The position numbers and the translations under genes were made by a program. The notes beneath the pieces were generated by a model that was not told the origin of the DNA, made no database searches, and saw only the letters and a program-made list of their open reading frames with translations. From Ilyobacter_A sp963675185 (GTDB taxonomy: Bacteria; Fusobacteriota; Fusobacteriia; Fusobacteriales; Fusobacteriaceae): a stretch of DNA of 64,000 bases. This document shows positions 33,050-42,389 of this stretch, piece after piece; the stretch's first letter is position 1, and each line of letters begins with the position of its first letter. Where the stretch lies: contig CAXXOH010000003.1 of NCBI GenBank assembly GCA_963675185.2, positions 1,628,765 to 1,692,764 on the forward strand. The letters are read 5' to 3'.

Positions 33050-34930
33050 CTACTCCCCATAGAACCTTTTATATTTTTCATAATTATTGAGTACTTTTTT
33101 TACATAATTCCTAGTTTCATCAAAAGGGATGCTGTCGATGTCTAGATGACCCATTATGTCTTTTTTCCATTTTTTGACGTTTGAAGGTCCGCCGTTATAA
33201 GCGGCAGCCACCAAGTCTACTTTACCATCAAATATGTTCACCAATTCACTTAAATACTTTATCCCTATTTCGATATTTTTTTCAGGGGTAAGTAGTTCCT
33301 CCACTGTGATTTCTGGGTTAAACTGTTTAGCTGTGGGAAGAATTATCTGCATAAGCCCATATGCAGAAGCAGACGAAACCACATCCTTGTTAAAAAGACT
33401 CTCCTGCCTCATTACACTGTAGGCCAGAGCGGGGCTCACGCCGTAGATGGAGCTGTACTTTTCTACTATATCCCTATAGAAACGTGGGTATAATAGCTCG
33501 TTTAGGTTGTCATAATTTTGCGATTCGTAAACGTTGTTGTACGCAGTCCTCAATGAAAAATGGTACAGGTTCAGCTTCTTTAAGTAGTCTGTAAAGATAT
33601 AGTTTCTCAATATAGACTCTTCTTTCGGTATACTCAGTGTGTCTAGCTCTATCTTTACAAGCTCTGGATCTTGGAGGTTGTAGACGTCTTCCAACTTATT
33701 AATCTGGTCTTTGTAGACAGATTTTTTCCAAAGTATAGGGTAGTCCGGTGTGGAGGAACTGATACCTAATATGTTCGAAGCTCTCTCGAAATAGTAAGAG
33801 TTTTTGTTGTATTTCAATATCCAATTCAGGTAGTTTTTGTTGTTTGACAACTCATACATCTTGAACCTCAAATAAGCGGAGTATTCAGAATATGGATATT
33901 TTTTTATGAACTCAACAGCCTCCATCTTAAACGCCATAAGCATATTGTTTTTTAGGTAGATATCTAGTAGTTCCTCATGTGCACTAGATGAATTTATTTT
34001 TTTCAAAATTTCAATTGACTTATCGGCCTCACCCAAAATGGAGTACATTCTGGCTTCCAAAAATTTTGAACTCATATAGTAGTTGCCGTTTTTTACCTTA
34101 GATAAGGATTCTATAGCCTCCCTCACATCTCCCTTCCTTCTGACGGCGTTTGCCAAAAAGTATAGGTGGTCATGGGAGCCGTCCTCAAGGTAGTACTTAT
34201 TTGACAGTTCAACCACAGAATCATAATCCTTTGCCCTTGTAAGGGAGTTTAAGATTTTAAGTTTGACCTCTTTTGAGTTTTCAAACTCCAAGAACCTTTG
34301 ATAGACTGTGGCGGCTTTGGGGTACTCTCCCTTTGAAAAAAAGAAATCTCCCAGAGAAACTAAGTCTTTCTTGTTTATTTTTTCAAGCCAGTTTAGGTCA
34401 TTTTTATACTTTATCTCTTCTATATAGGAATAGTATTGGTCTATTTTTTTTAACTTTTCCAAAGCCGCTTTTTCAAACGGGATAAGCTCGATTGAAAAGT
34501 AATCCTTTATGAGTTTTTTAAGCCAATCTTCTGCGACTTTTTCCTCTTTTAACTGGAGATAGGATAATCCGATATAATAGCAAATATCATATTCAAAAAG
34601 AGATTTCTTATAATTTTTGAAGTATGAAGACGGCATCCTGTACTCCAAAGGTACATATTCCGCCAATTTAAGGTTTTTGATTGCTTCATTGTAGTTGCCG
34701 AGTTCAAAGTATGTCATGCCTATGTAGTAGTAAGCGTAGTGACTGCTAAGCACTTTTGAGTCGGGGTAATTTTCCAAAAGATTTAGGAATTCCTGCTCGG
34801 CTTTATTGTACTCCTTTCCTTCGTAATAAGACTTTCCGCTAAGAAACGTCTTATAGTCATCCATTGAGGCAGAAAAAGCTGCCGACGATAAAAAAAACAC
34901 GTACACTAACAGTAAAAGTATTTTCTTCAT
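33050..34930 (-). CDS. slt: Soluble lytic murein transglycosylase with TPR-like superhelix
   Basis: 626 residues. Signal peptide (MKKILLLLVYVFFLSSAAFS), then about 430 residues of TPR-like helical repeats, then the SLT domain at about 480-626. Catalytic Glu is in 'VMRQESLFNKDVVSSASAYG', followed by 'GLMQIILPTAKQ' and 'AAYNGGPSNVKKW'. It cleaves peptidoglycan glycan strands in the periplasm to 1,6-anhydro products. It resembles Slt70 in layout. Gene symbol is by analogy. Confidence 0.9.
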   Translation of the reverse strand: MKKILLLLVYVFFLSSAAFSASMDDYKTFLSGKSYYEGKEYNKAEQEFLNLLENYPDSKVLSSHYAYYYIGMTYFELGNYNEAIKNLKLAEYVPLEYRMPSSYFKNYKKSLFEYDICYYIGLSYLQLKEEKVAEDWLKKLIKDYFSIELIPFEKAALEKLKKIDQYYSYIEEIKYKNDLNWLEKINKKDLVSLGDFFFSKGEYPKAATVYQRFLEFENSKEVKLKILNSLTRAKDYDSVVELSNKYYLEDGSHDHLYFLANAVRRKGDVREAIESLSKVKNGNYYMSSKFLEARMYSILGEADKSIEILKKINSSSAHEELLDIYLKNNMLMAFKMEAVEFIKKYPYSEYSAYLRFKMYELSNNKNYLNWILKYNKNSYYFERASNILGISSSTPDYPILWKKSVYKDQINKLEDVYNLQDPELVKIELDTLSIPKEESILRNYIFTDYLKKLNLYHFSLRTAYNNVYESQNYDNLNELLYPRFYRDIVEKYSSIYGVSPALAYSVMRQESLFNKDVVSSASAYGLMQIILPTAKQFNPEITVEELLTPEKNIEIGIKYLSELVNIFDGKVDLVAAAYNGGPSNVKKWKKDIMGHLDIDSIPFDETRNYVKKVLNNYEKYKRFYGE

Positions 34931-34992
34931 GATTATCTCCTCCTAATACTTAGTATAAGAAATTAAAGCAAAAATTTCAACAAAAAGAATGT

Positions 34993-35021
34993 TTGAATTG
35001 ATTTATAAAAAATAGTATAAT
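34993..35021 (+). promoter_or_regulatory. Promoter of mutL
   Basis: TTGAAT, 17 bases, TATAAT (35016-35021), 33 bases before the ATG. Confidence 0.65.
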
Positions 35022-35053
35022 TTTAGTAAAATAAAAGTTTTTGAGGTGTTGAA

Positions 35054-36868
35054 ATGGGAGTAATAAGTATACTGGATGAGTCTGTTTCAAATATAATAGC
35101 CGCAGGCGAAGTTGTAGAGAACCCGTCTAGTATGGTAAAAGAGTTAATTGAAAACAGCATAGATTCTGGCGCCGACATGGTGAGGATATATATAGAGAAT
35201 AGTGGAAGATATGTAAAAATAGTAGACAATGGTAGCGGGATGGATAAGGATGATCTTTATCTTTGTACAGAAAGGCACGCCACCAGTAAAATAAAGAGTA
35301 AAGTGGACATTTTTCACTTGACAACCTACGGGTTCAGGGGGGAAGCACTTGCTTCAATAGCTTCAGTATCCAAAGTCTACATAGCCAGCCGTACAGCTGT
35401 AAAAGAAACCGGCCACAGCATAACAGTGAACGCCGGAAAGATAGTAAAAAGTGAGGAAGTTTCTAAAAATATTGGAACAGAAATAGAGGTTAAAGATCTT
35501 TTCTTCAACACGCCGGCAAGGCTGAAATTTTTGAGAAAAAAATCCACTGAATACACAAAGATAAGGGACATAGTACTTAGGGAAGCTCTTTCAAATTATG
35601 ACATAAGTTTTTCCCTTGTGTTAGATGGTAAGGAGACGGTAAAAACAAGCGGGAGAGGGATACAAAATACCCTGTTGGAACTTTTCGGGAAAAACGTACT
35701 TAAAAATTTAATGGAATTTCAACACGGATTCGTGGGCAACGGCAATTTGCTAAAGTCATCCAAAGAGTATATTTTTACCTACGTTAATGGCAGATACGTT
35801 AAGTCCCAAATAGTAGAAAAAGCTGTAGTGGATGCCTACTATACAAAGCTGATGAAAGGTAAGTACCCGTTTGCGGTTGTATTTTTGGAAATAGACCCTT
35901 CTGAAGTAGACGTGAACGTCCATCCGTCCAAGAAAATTGTTAAGTTTTCAAATAACGGGAGGGTGTATAATTTAATAAGAAGGGGCGTTGAGGAGAAGCT
36001 TTACGAGGACGACAGGGAAAACACTCCCCTAGTGGAATCTGAAGAAAATGAAAATAACTTTTTTACCCTAGAGGAATTTAAAAGTATAGGGGTAAATAAA
36101 AAAGAGGAGGCTCAGGTAAATTTCAAGGATGAGGTTCTTAAAACTGAGACCCAGCCTCTTATAAATGAAAAAAGAAGTTTTGAAATTCACGATGATGAGA
36201 AACCTGAAACAATAAGCTTCCACGAAAAAGTTTTACCTGACAGGACTTTTACAGCGGTTTCAGTGGCCGAGGATGAGCCCGTTTATGCTAAAGAGAGCGT
36301 ACGGGAAAACAGAGTGATAGGCCAGCTGAAAAACATGTACATACTTGTGGAAGGACTGGATGGATTGGAAATTTACGACCAGCACATAGTACACGAAAGA
36401 ATACTGTATGAGGAGCTGAAGGATAGCTACTATAAACATGGTATAGCTAGTCAAAATCTTTTGGTTCCTCTGAAATTAGAATTGGACTACACGGAAAAAA
36501 AGCTTGTGGAGGATAACTTAAAACTTTTGTTGGAGGTTGGTTTTGAGTTGGAAGAATTTGGCGAAAAGGAGATGCTTATAAGGGCAGTTCCAGTGTTTGA
36601 CTTCAGGTCAAGCGTAGAGGATACCTTTAACTATATGCTCTCAGAGATCAAAAACGATATGAAACAGCTCGACTTCAGGGAAAAGGTGATAATCTCAATG
36701 TCGTGTAGGAACGCAATCAAAGCAGGCGAGAAACTGAAAAACGAAGAAATGGAGCTTTTGATAGGCAAGTTGCACAAAATTGGCAAGTATACTTGTCCAC
36801 ACGGCAGGCCTATAATAATACGGATGCCCTATTTTGAGCTCGAGAAAAGGTTTGGTAGAAGAAAATAA
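35054..36868 (+). CDS. mutL: DNA mismatch repair protein MutL (endonuclease type)
   Basis: 604 residues. GHKL ATPase N-domain: 'IAAGEVVENPSSMVKELIENSIDSGA' (residues 14-39, in the family order), 'DNGSGM', 'RHATSKI', 'GFRGEALASI'. A polar linker spans about 320-410. The C-terminal domain has 'YDQHIVHERILYEE', a variant of the DQHAxxExxxxE metal-binding endonuclease motif, and 'CPHGRP' near the end. So it should nick DNA itself, as in bacteria without MutH. No mutS is nearby. Confidence 0.96.
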   Translation: MGVISILDESVSNIIAAGEVVENPSSMVKELIENSIDSGADMVRIYIENSGRYVKIVDNGSGMDKDDLYLCTERHATSKIKSKVDIFHLTTYGFRGEALASIASVSKVYIASRTAVKETGHSITVNAGKIVKSEEVSKNIGTEIEVKDLFFNTPARLKFLRKKSTEYTKIRDIVLREALSNYDISFSLVLDGKETVKTSGRGIQNTLLELFGKNVLKNLMEFQHGFVGNGNLLKSSKEYIFTYVNGRYVKSQIVEKAVVDAYYTKLMKGKYPFAVVFLEIDPSEVDVNVHPSKKIVKFSNNGRVYNLIRRGVEEKLYEDDRENTPLVESEENENNFFTLEEFKSIGVNKKEEAQVNFKDEVLKTETQPLINEKRSFEIHDDEKPETISFHEKVLPDRTFTAVSVAEDEPVYAKESVRENRVIGQLKNMYILVEGLDGLEIYDQHIVHERILYEELKDSYYKHGIASQNLLVPLKLELDYTEKKLVEDNLKLLLEVGFELEEFGEKEMLIRAVPVFDFRSSVEDTFNYMLSEIKNDMKQLDFREKVIISMSCRNAIKAGEKLKNEEMELLIGKLHKIGKYTCPHGRPIIIRMPYFELEKRFGRRK

Positions 36869-36875
36869 AAAATAC

Positions 36876-36904
36876 TTGACTTACGACTGCTATTTTAATA
36901 TTAT
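36876..36904 (+). promoter_or_regulatory. Promoter of the rlmH gene group
   Basis: TTGACT, 17 bases, TATTAT (36899-36904). Confidence 0.65.
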
Positions 36905-36937
36905 GAGTGGGTAATAAATTTAACAGGGAGTAGTGTA

Positions 36938-37408
36938 TTGGTTAACGTTAATCTTGTATGTGTCGGAAAAATAAAAGAAAAATATATCGAAAATGGTATG
37001 GCTGAATTTGTTAAAAGAATGAAACCTTATGCAAAGCTCAGCTTAATAGAACTAAAAGAAGATGGGAATGATAAAAACAGAGAAAGTTCCATAGAAAAAG
37101 AATCAGATGAAATAATTAGGGTCATTGAGAAGCATAGGGGTTACACCATATTAATGGATGTAAATGGCAGGAAGTTTAGCTCTGAGGGGATGGCTGAAAA
37201 GATTGAAAACCTCACTGTTACAGGAACTAGCACGTTGAACTTCATAATAGGTGGGTCCTATGGAGTATCTGACAAACTAAAAAATGTTGTTGATTTAAAA
37301 ATGAGTTTCTCTGATTTGACTTTTCCACACCAGTTGATGAGACTGATATTTTTAGAGCAGCTGTATAGATGGTTTAGCATATTAAACAACGGAAAATACC
37401 ACAAGTAG
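36938..37408 (+). CDS. rlmH: 23S rRNA (pseudouridine1915-N3)-methyltransferase
   Basis: 156 residues, TTG start behind CAGGGAGTAG. 'VNLVCVGKIKEKYIENGMAEF' opens the SPOUT fold (residues 2-22), and the knot has 'FIIGGSYGVSD' and 'SFSDLTFPHQLMRLIFLEQLYR' (residues about 128-149). 'NNGKYHK' at the C-terminus is fully conserved in the family. It methylates helix 69 on assembled 70S ribosomes. Confidence 0.97.
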   Translation: MVNVNLVCVGKIKEKYIENGMAEFVKRMKPYAKLSLIELKEDGNDKNRESSIEKESDEIIRVIEKHRGYTILMDVNGRKFSSEGMAEKIENLTVTGTSTLNFIIGGSYGVSDKLKNVVDLKMSFSDLTFPHQLMRLIFLEQLYRWFSILNNGKYHK

Positions 37409-37427
37409 TCAGAAAGAGGTGAGAAAG

Positions 37428-37847
37428 ATGTATGCTGTTGGAGAAACTTTTTATTATGATATAGAAGAATACGAGGAAGAATTTGAGGTAATAGGGGACG
37501 TCATGACCAAGGGCAAAGAATATATAATAGCTGAGGACTTGAGCGAACATGACAGATATGTATTCTTATACGACGAAGGAGAGGAAACCTTGCTCCTCAT
37601 AGAAGAAGAAGAAGAACTAGAGCGCATAATGAACCAGTGGGAAGAACAAGTTTTTGGAACATCTGGAGAAATGAATTTCTGGGATGATGACGAGTACTAC
37701 GAAAGAGAAGACGAGATTGATTCTGAGGAAATGTACGATGAAGTTGAGTCGTTTGACGAGTTTGAAGAGGACGAGGAGTCTTTCTTTGGAAGCATAATCG
37801 AAAAAGATGACGAAGCCCCGTTCTACGGAGATCTACTAGACAGATAG
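37428..37847 (+). CDS. Very acidic DUF1292-like protein
   Basis: 139 residues from the ATG at 37428 behind AAAGAGGTGAGAAAG; a GTG 9 bases earlier is inside that ribosome site. The first 70 residues ('GKEYIIAEDLSEHDRYVFLYDEGEETLLLI', about 25-54) match the DUF1292 layout of a small strand-rich domain. The second half is extremely rich in Asp and Glu and probably disordered. DUF1292 genes often lie in housekeeping operons; function unknown. Confidence 0.65.
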   Translation: MYAVGETFYYDIEEYEEEFEVIGDVMTKGKEYIIAEDLSEHDRYVFLYDEGEETLLLIEEEEELERIMNQWEEQVFGTSGEMNFWDDDEYYEREDEIDSEEMYDEVESFDEFEEDEESFFGSIIEKDDEAPFYGDLLDR

Positions 37848-37857
37848 GAGTGATATT

Positions 37858-38229
37858 TTGCAACTGAGGATAGAGAGCAAGGACAGCTTCGGTGATGAAT
37901 TTGACAATGTTTACAATGCCGAAAAGTACTCAGGAGAAAAAGGAAGAAAATACACTTACAGGGATGAGCACGGCGAGACACTAATATACGTGCTAAAGGA
38001 CAGCGTGAACATAGTTAGAAATGGCGAGATAAAGAGCACGCAAACTCTGAAAGAAGGGTCTAGGACAAGGTTTACTTATGAAACTCCATACCTTTTAAGA
38101 GAGTTAGCGGTTTACACAAAAAAACTGAATATAGAAAATGAAAAAATTAGAATAAGCTACTCCATATATGATGGAGAGGAACTTTTAAATGATATAGAGA
38201 TGTCTATAAAAGAAATAAAAAATTCTTAA
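37858..38229 (+). CDS. DUF1934 calycin-like protein (YwiB type)
   Basis: 123 residues, TTG start behind TAGGAGTGATATT. Strand-rich, with 'YTYRDEHGETLIYVLKDSVNIVRNGE' (about residues 35-60) and 'YETPYLLRELAVYTKKL', typical of DUF1934, a small beta-barrel family near argS or rlmH-like genes in Firmicutes. Function unknown. It starts 10 bases after the acidic gene. Confidence 0.7.
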   Translation: MQLRIESKDSFGDEFDNVYNAEKYSGEKGRKYTYRDEHGETLIYVLKDSVNIVRNGEIKSTQTLKEGSRTRFTYETPYLLRELAVYTKKLNIENEKIRISYSIYDGEELLNDIEMSIKEIKNS

Positions 38230-38230
38230 G

Positions 38231-38261
38231 ATAGGGCAAATTATTTTGCTCTATTTTTTAT
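38231..38261 (+). terminator. Terminator before the TPR protein
   Basis: ATAGGGCAAA-TTAT-TTTGCTCTAT (one G-U pair) followed by a T-run. Confidence 0.75.
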
Positions 38262-38276
38262 GGGTAGGTGATAAAC

Positions 38277-39620
38277 TTGAAGAAAATCTTTACCATACTA
38301 TTGCTATGTCTTACGTTGTTTATATACGGGGCGGAGCAGAAAATGTTGAGAATTAATTTTGCATCTATTGACCCCATCATCGTCGAAGTGCCTGTAGGAG
38401 AAGCTCTGGACGTGGTATTTGATGAATCCGCCAACGGCATAGTGCACAGTGTGCTGGCTAAACCTGACAACTCCGAAATAAGGGTGGAAAATTTACGGAA
38501 TGGGGAAAAATTTTATTTTACAAGGTCCGGAGAATACGAGGTTTTATTCAGCAAGAAGCCAGATTTTCAAAAAAATGTCAAAATAAAAGTTATGTCAAAT
38601 TATCAATTTACTGAGAAAGAAATTTATGATATAATACAAGGCGGTTATATTTCGAAAAATCTGCCATTGGTGGAAAAATATATGGGAATATTGCGTGATT
38701 CCTACCCGAAATCCATGTATACGAGGGAAGTCTTGTATGATCTATTTCAGCTTTTTTACGAAAGCAAGGAGTATGAGAGGGCAGTACTTACCGGTAAGGA
38801 GATACTCGGGGGGTACAGGTTAAACAGTTATGAAAAAGAGGAGCTAATGTTAAGCTTGGCAGATATTTACGAGAAAAATGGCCAAGCTGAAAAAAGTTTT
38901 GATATATATAGAGAGCTCTCTTTGAAGAGCGGGCACTACGCTGATATACTGGCAAAAAAATACATAGACTTTGGTGCAGATACGCCAAAAGTCATCGGAT
39001 TTCTTGAAAGGCGTTACGGAGAAACCCTTGGAGAGGAAATTGCAGAATATTTAGCTGACTACTACTATAAAAAAGATGCTGAAAAAGCGATACCCTATTA
39101 CAAAAGGCTAGGCAACTTAGAGAAACTAGCCGAAATATATATAGCTGGCGAAGATTTCGAAAAGCTTGAAGACTTAAAAGAGAGTATGGACAGCAAAACT
39201 TTAGAACTGGTAGAACTTCTAAAAGAGCAGCACGAGTTAGAAAAAAAGGCACAATATTACTTTAAAACAGCTGGTGAAAACCTGGAGACGGGGAAATATG
39301 GTATAGCTGAGATGTACTATGAGAGGGTCCTTGACGCAAGCAGGGACAGCAAACTGTTAAAAGAAGTCCATTACAAACTGATGGAACTTTTCTACATACG
39401 CGGGGATTATGCAAGAGCTTTGGAAAGTTTGACAAATTATTCGGAGAAATACAGTGCTGAAGACGATTTGGAGGTACTGGATTACTTAGCTATTTTGAAC
39501 TACAAGTTGGAGAATTATGCTGAAAGCAAGGCTTATTTTAGTAGAATATTAGAGAAGTACCCGAAAACAACAGTGGCTAGAAGGGCTAAGATATATATGA
39601 TAAAAATAGAAAAAAATTAA
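38277..39620 (+). CDS. Exported TPR protein
   Basis: 447 residues from the TTG at 38277, seven bases after TAGGTGA; a GTG 9 bases earlier overlaps that site. Signal peptide (MKKIFTILLLCLTLFIYG). A strand-rich N-domain to about residue 110 is followed by about eight TPR-like repeats, such as 'YGIAEMYYERVLDAS', 'GDYARALESLTNYSEKY' and 'NYAESKAYFSRILEKYPKT'. It probably acts as a periplasmic scaffold. It directly precedes lysS. Confidence 0.8.
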   Translation: MKKIFTILLLCLTLFIYGAEQKMLRINFASIDPIIVEVPVGEALDVVFDESANGIVHSVLAKPDNSEIRVENLRNGEKFYFTRSGEYEVLFSKKPDFQKNVKIKVMSNYQFTEKEIYDIIQGGYISKNLPLVEKYMGILRDSYPKSMYTREVLYDLFQLFYESKEYERAVLTGKEILGGYRLNSYEKEELMLSLADIYEKNGQAEKSFDIYRELSLKSGHYADILAKKYIDFGADTPKVIGFLERRYGETLGEEIAEYLADYYYKKDAEKAIPYYKRLGNLEKLAEIYIAGEDFEKLEDLKESMDSKTLELVELLKEQHELEKKAQYYFKTAGENLETGKYGIAEMYYERVLDASRDSKLLKEVHYKLMELFYIRGDYARALESLTNYSEKYSAEDDLEVLDYLAILNYKLENYAESKAYFSRILEKYPKTTVARRAKIYMIKIEKN

Positions 39621-39647
39621 AATAAAAAATTGAGAAGGAGTCTAGAT

Positions 39648-41111
39648 ATGAGTAGCATAGAAAAAAGTGAAAATCAGATTGTTCAAGACAAATGGGCGAA
39701 AGTAGAAGAACTGAAGACGCTAGGATTGGAACCATTCGGTAGAAAATATGAAAAAAAACATACTGTTAACGATATATTGAAGTTTGAAGATGACTGTGAC
39801 GATGACTTTAAGACTGCAGGAAGAATAATGTCCTATAGGAGAATGGGTAAAAACGTATTTGCCCATATAGAAGATCAGTCGGGTAGAATTCAAATATATG
39901 TTAAAAAGGATACAGTGGGTGAAGAAGCCTATGAGATAATCAAGAAGATGGCTGTAGGAGACTTTATAGGTGTAGAAGGTAACCTTTTCAAAACAAAGAC
40001 AGGGGAGCTTACTTTGAGGGTTTCCAATTTTGAGGTTGTATCTAAAAACATTAGGCCACTTCCTGAAAAATTCCACGGATTAACAGATGTTGAGACAAGA
40101 TACAGACAAAGATACCTAGACCTTATAATGAACAGAGACGTAAAAAATACTTTCATAACAAGGACCAGAGTAATCAACTATATAAGAAAGTTTCTAGAAA
40201 ATAAAGGGTTTTTAGAAGTTGAAACTCCTATGATGCATTCAATAGTTGGTGGAGCAACAGCAAAGCCATTTATAACTTACCACAACACTTTGGATATGGA
40301 GCTTTACTTAAGGATAGCACCTGAGCTTTATTTGAAAAGGCTTATAGTTGGTGGATTTGACAAGGTGTTTGAAGTAAACAGGAACTTCAGGAATGAAGGT
40401 ATATCCACAAGACACAACCCAGAGTTTACCATGATGGAACTTTACCAAGCGTACGCAGATTATAACGATATGATGGATATAACAGAAGAACTTATGTCTT
40501 CCATGGTAAAAGAACTTTTCGGAACTGAAACTTTACCATATGAGGACGTAGAGATAAATTTTGCAAAGCCTTGGAAAAGAATTACCATGAATGATGCTGT
40601 TAAAGATCAAACTGGCAAGGATTTCAAAAGCATGACTGACGAGGAAGCAAGAGTAGCGGCTAAGGAACTAAGAGTTGAAGTAGGAGCCGGCATGAGCAAG
40701 TATGCCGTTTTGAATGAAGTTTTCGAAGCAAAAGTAGAGCATACTCTAATACAACCTACATTCATTACAGAGTACCCAAAAGAACTTTCACCTCTTGCTA
40801 AAAGCTGCAAAGACTCTGATGAGTGGGTTGATAGATTCGAGTTGTTTATATATGGAAGGGAAATAGGAAACGCATATTCTGAGTTGAACGATCCCAAAGA
40901 CCAGTATGAGAGGTTTGCTGATCAGGTTGCTAAAAAAGAAGCTGGAGACGAAGAAGCACAAATGATGGATTTAGATTATGTGCAAGCTCTAGAGTACGGA
41001 ATGCCTCCTACAGGTGGATTAGGATTAGGAATAGACAGGATAGTTATGCTTATGACAAACTCTTCTTCTATAAGAGACGTAATATTATTCCCGCAAATGA
41101 GAAAAAAATAG
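39648..41111 (+). CDS. lysS: Lysyl-tRNA synthetase, class II
   Basis: 487 residues from the ATG at 39648, seven bases after AGAAGGAG. N-terminal OB-fold anticodon domain ('GRIMSYRRMGKNVFAHIEDQ', residues about 55-75). Class II motif 1 'FLEVETPMMHSIVGGA', motif 2 'NRNFRNEGISTRHNPEFTMME' (about 242-262) and motif 3 'GLGLGIDRIVMLMT'. It charges tRNA-Lys, one gene for which lies at 46437. Followed by a strong bidirectional terminator. Confidence 0.98.
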   Translation: MSSIEKSENQIVQDKWAKVEELKTLGLEPFGRKYEKKHTVNDILKFEDDCDDDFKTAGRIMSYRRMGKNVFAHIEDQSGRIQIYVKKDTVGEEAYEIIKKMAVGDFIGVEGNLFKTKTGELTLRVSNFEVVSKNIRPLPEKFHGLTDVETRYRQRYLDLIMNRDVKNTFITRTRVINYIRKFLENKGFLEVETPMMHSIVGGATAKPFITYHNTLDMELYLRIAPELYLKRLIVGGFDKVFEVNRNFRNEGISTRHNPEFTMMELYQAYADYNDMMDITEELMSSMVKELFGTETLPYEDVEINFAKPWKRITMNDAVKDQTGKDFKSMTDEEARVAAKELRVEVGAGMSKYAVLNEVFEAKVEHTLIQPTFITEYPKELSPLAKSCKDSDEWVDRFELFIYGREIGNAYSELNDPKDQYERFADQVAKKEAGDEEAQMMDLDYVQALEYGMPPTGGLGLGIDRIVMLMTNSSSIRDVILFPQMRKK

Positions 41112-41121
41112 TAATAAAATA

Positions 41122-41145
41122 AAGTCAGGGGATATCCCCTGACTT
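41122..41145. terminator. Bidirectional terminator lysS / proA
   Basis: Perfect 10-bp stem AAGTCAGGGG / CCCCTGACTT with an ATAT loop; the proA stop codon overlaps its edge. Confidence 0.85.
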
Positions 41146-42388
41146 ATCTTATTTGTCCATTACCTCTTATTGTGTATTTAAAAGTTGTAAGCTCTTTTAG
41201 ACCCATAGGGCCCCTTGCATGTAATTTCTGCGTGCTTATTCCGATCTCTCCTCCAAATCCAAACTCTCCTCCATCTGTAAAACGTGTGGATGCGTTCACA
41301 TAGACTGCCGAAGCATCGACTTCCTTTAAAAAACGCTCGGAATTTTCGTAAAGTTCTGTTACTATGGCTTCAGAATGCATGGTGCTGTATTTGTTTATGT
41401 GGTCAATAGCTTCATCTATGCTGTTTACCACCCTTATTGAAAGACATAAGTCAAGATACTCCGTCTCCCAATCTTTATCTGTTGCAAGGGTTGCATTTTT
41501 TATAAACTCTAAGGAACACTCGTCCCCTCTTATCTCTACATTTTTTTCTTTAAGTCTTTTTTCCAGCTGAGGCAACAACTCAGGGGCCTTGTCCTTGTGC
41601 ACTAAAAGGGTCTCCATGGCATTGCATACCCCAGGGCGCTGAGTTTTGGCGTTTATGATTATGTTTACAGCCATATCGGTGTTCGAAACACTGTCGATAT
41701 ATGTGTGGCACAGACCTGCCCCGGTTTCTATTACAGGAACGCTTGCATTTTCTATAATGGCTTTTTTAAGTCCTAGGCCACCACGAGGGATGATTACGTC
41801 CACATGGGAATTCAGAGTAATAAGTTCATTCACATATTTCCTATCTGTTTTTTCTACAAGTTGAATAGCTCCTTCAGGAAGCCCCACTTTTTTTCCTGCA
41901 TCTAGGATAACCTTTGCCAGCGCCATGTTTGAGTTTATGGCATCAGATCCCCCCCTCAATATAATGGAGTTTGAAGCCTTGAAGCAGAGGGCTGCGGCAT
42001 CAACGGTTACATTTGGACGAGATTCGTATATCATTGCAATGACCCCAAGTGGAGTACGGATCTTTGATATCTCCATTCCATTTGGATGGGTAAACCCCTC
42101 TAATACTTCTCCTATAGGATCAGGAAGGGAAGCCACGGTCCTAACCCCGTCAGCCATACCGTTTATCCTGGCATCCGTTAAAGTCAGCCTGTCTATAAAA
42201 GCTGAGCTTAGCCCACGCTCCTTTCCTGCAGCCAGGTCTTTTTGGTTCTCAGATTTGATATACTCTCTTTTTTCTAGTATGGCATCCGCCATTTTGTTTA
42301 AAATTTCATTTTTCTTTTTGGTACCAATTTTTACCAGCTCCCTGCTGGCTTTTTTTGCTTTGGTACCCATATCTAAAATATAAGACAT
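41144..42388 (-). CDS. proA: Gamma-glutamyl phosphate reductase
   Basis: 414 residues, normal length. Second step of proline synthesis, reducing gamma-glutamyl phosphate with NADPH. 'ISKIRTPLGVIAMIYESRPNV' (about residues 105-125), 'NSIILRGGSDA', the catalytic Cys in 'QRPGVCNAMET' (about residue 255), and 'FGFGGEIGISTQKLHARGP' are diagnostic. It starts one base after the proB stop, so the pair is coupled. Confidence 0.98.
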   Translation of the reverse strand: MSYILDMGTKAKKASRELVKIGTKKKNEILNKMADAILEKREYIKSENQKDLAAGKERGLSSAFIDRLTLTDARINGMADGVRTVASLPDPIGEVLEGFTHPNGMEISKIRTPLGVIAMIYESRPNVTVDAAALCFKASNSIILRGGSDAINSNMALAKVILDAGKKVGLPEGAIQLVEKTDRKYVNELITLNSHVDVIIPRGGLGLKKAIIENASVPVIETGAGLCHTYIDSVSNTDMAVNIIINAKTQRPGVCNAMETLLVHKDKAPELLPQLEKRLKEKNVEIRGDECSLEFIKNATLATDKDWETEYLDLCLSIRVVNSIDEAIDHINKYSTMHSEAIVTELYENSERFLKEVDASAVYVNASTRFTDGGEFGFGGEIGISTQKLHARGPMGLKELTTFKYTIRGNGQIR

Positions 42389-42389
42389 A

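Noticed and set aside
37597..37863. Minus-strand open frame opposite the acidic DUF1292-like gene
   Set aside because: It arises from the GAA/GAT-rich codons of the plus-strand gene, lacks a ribosome site and has a low-complexity product.
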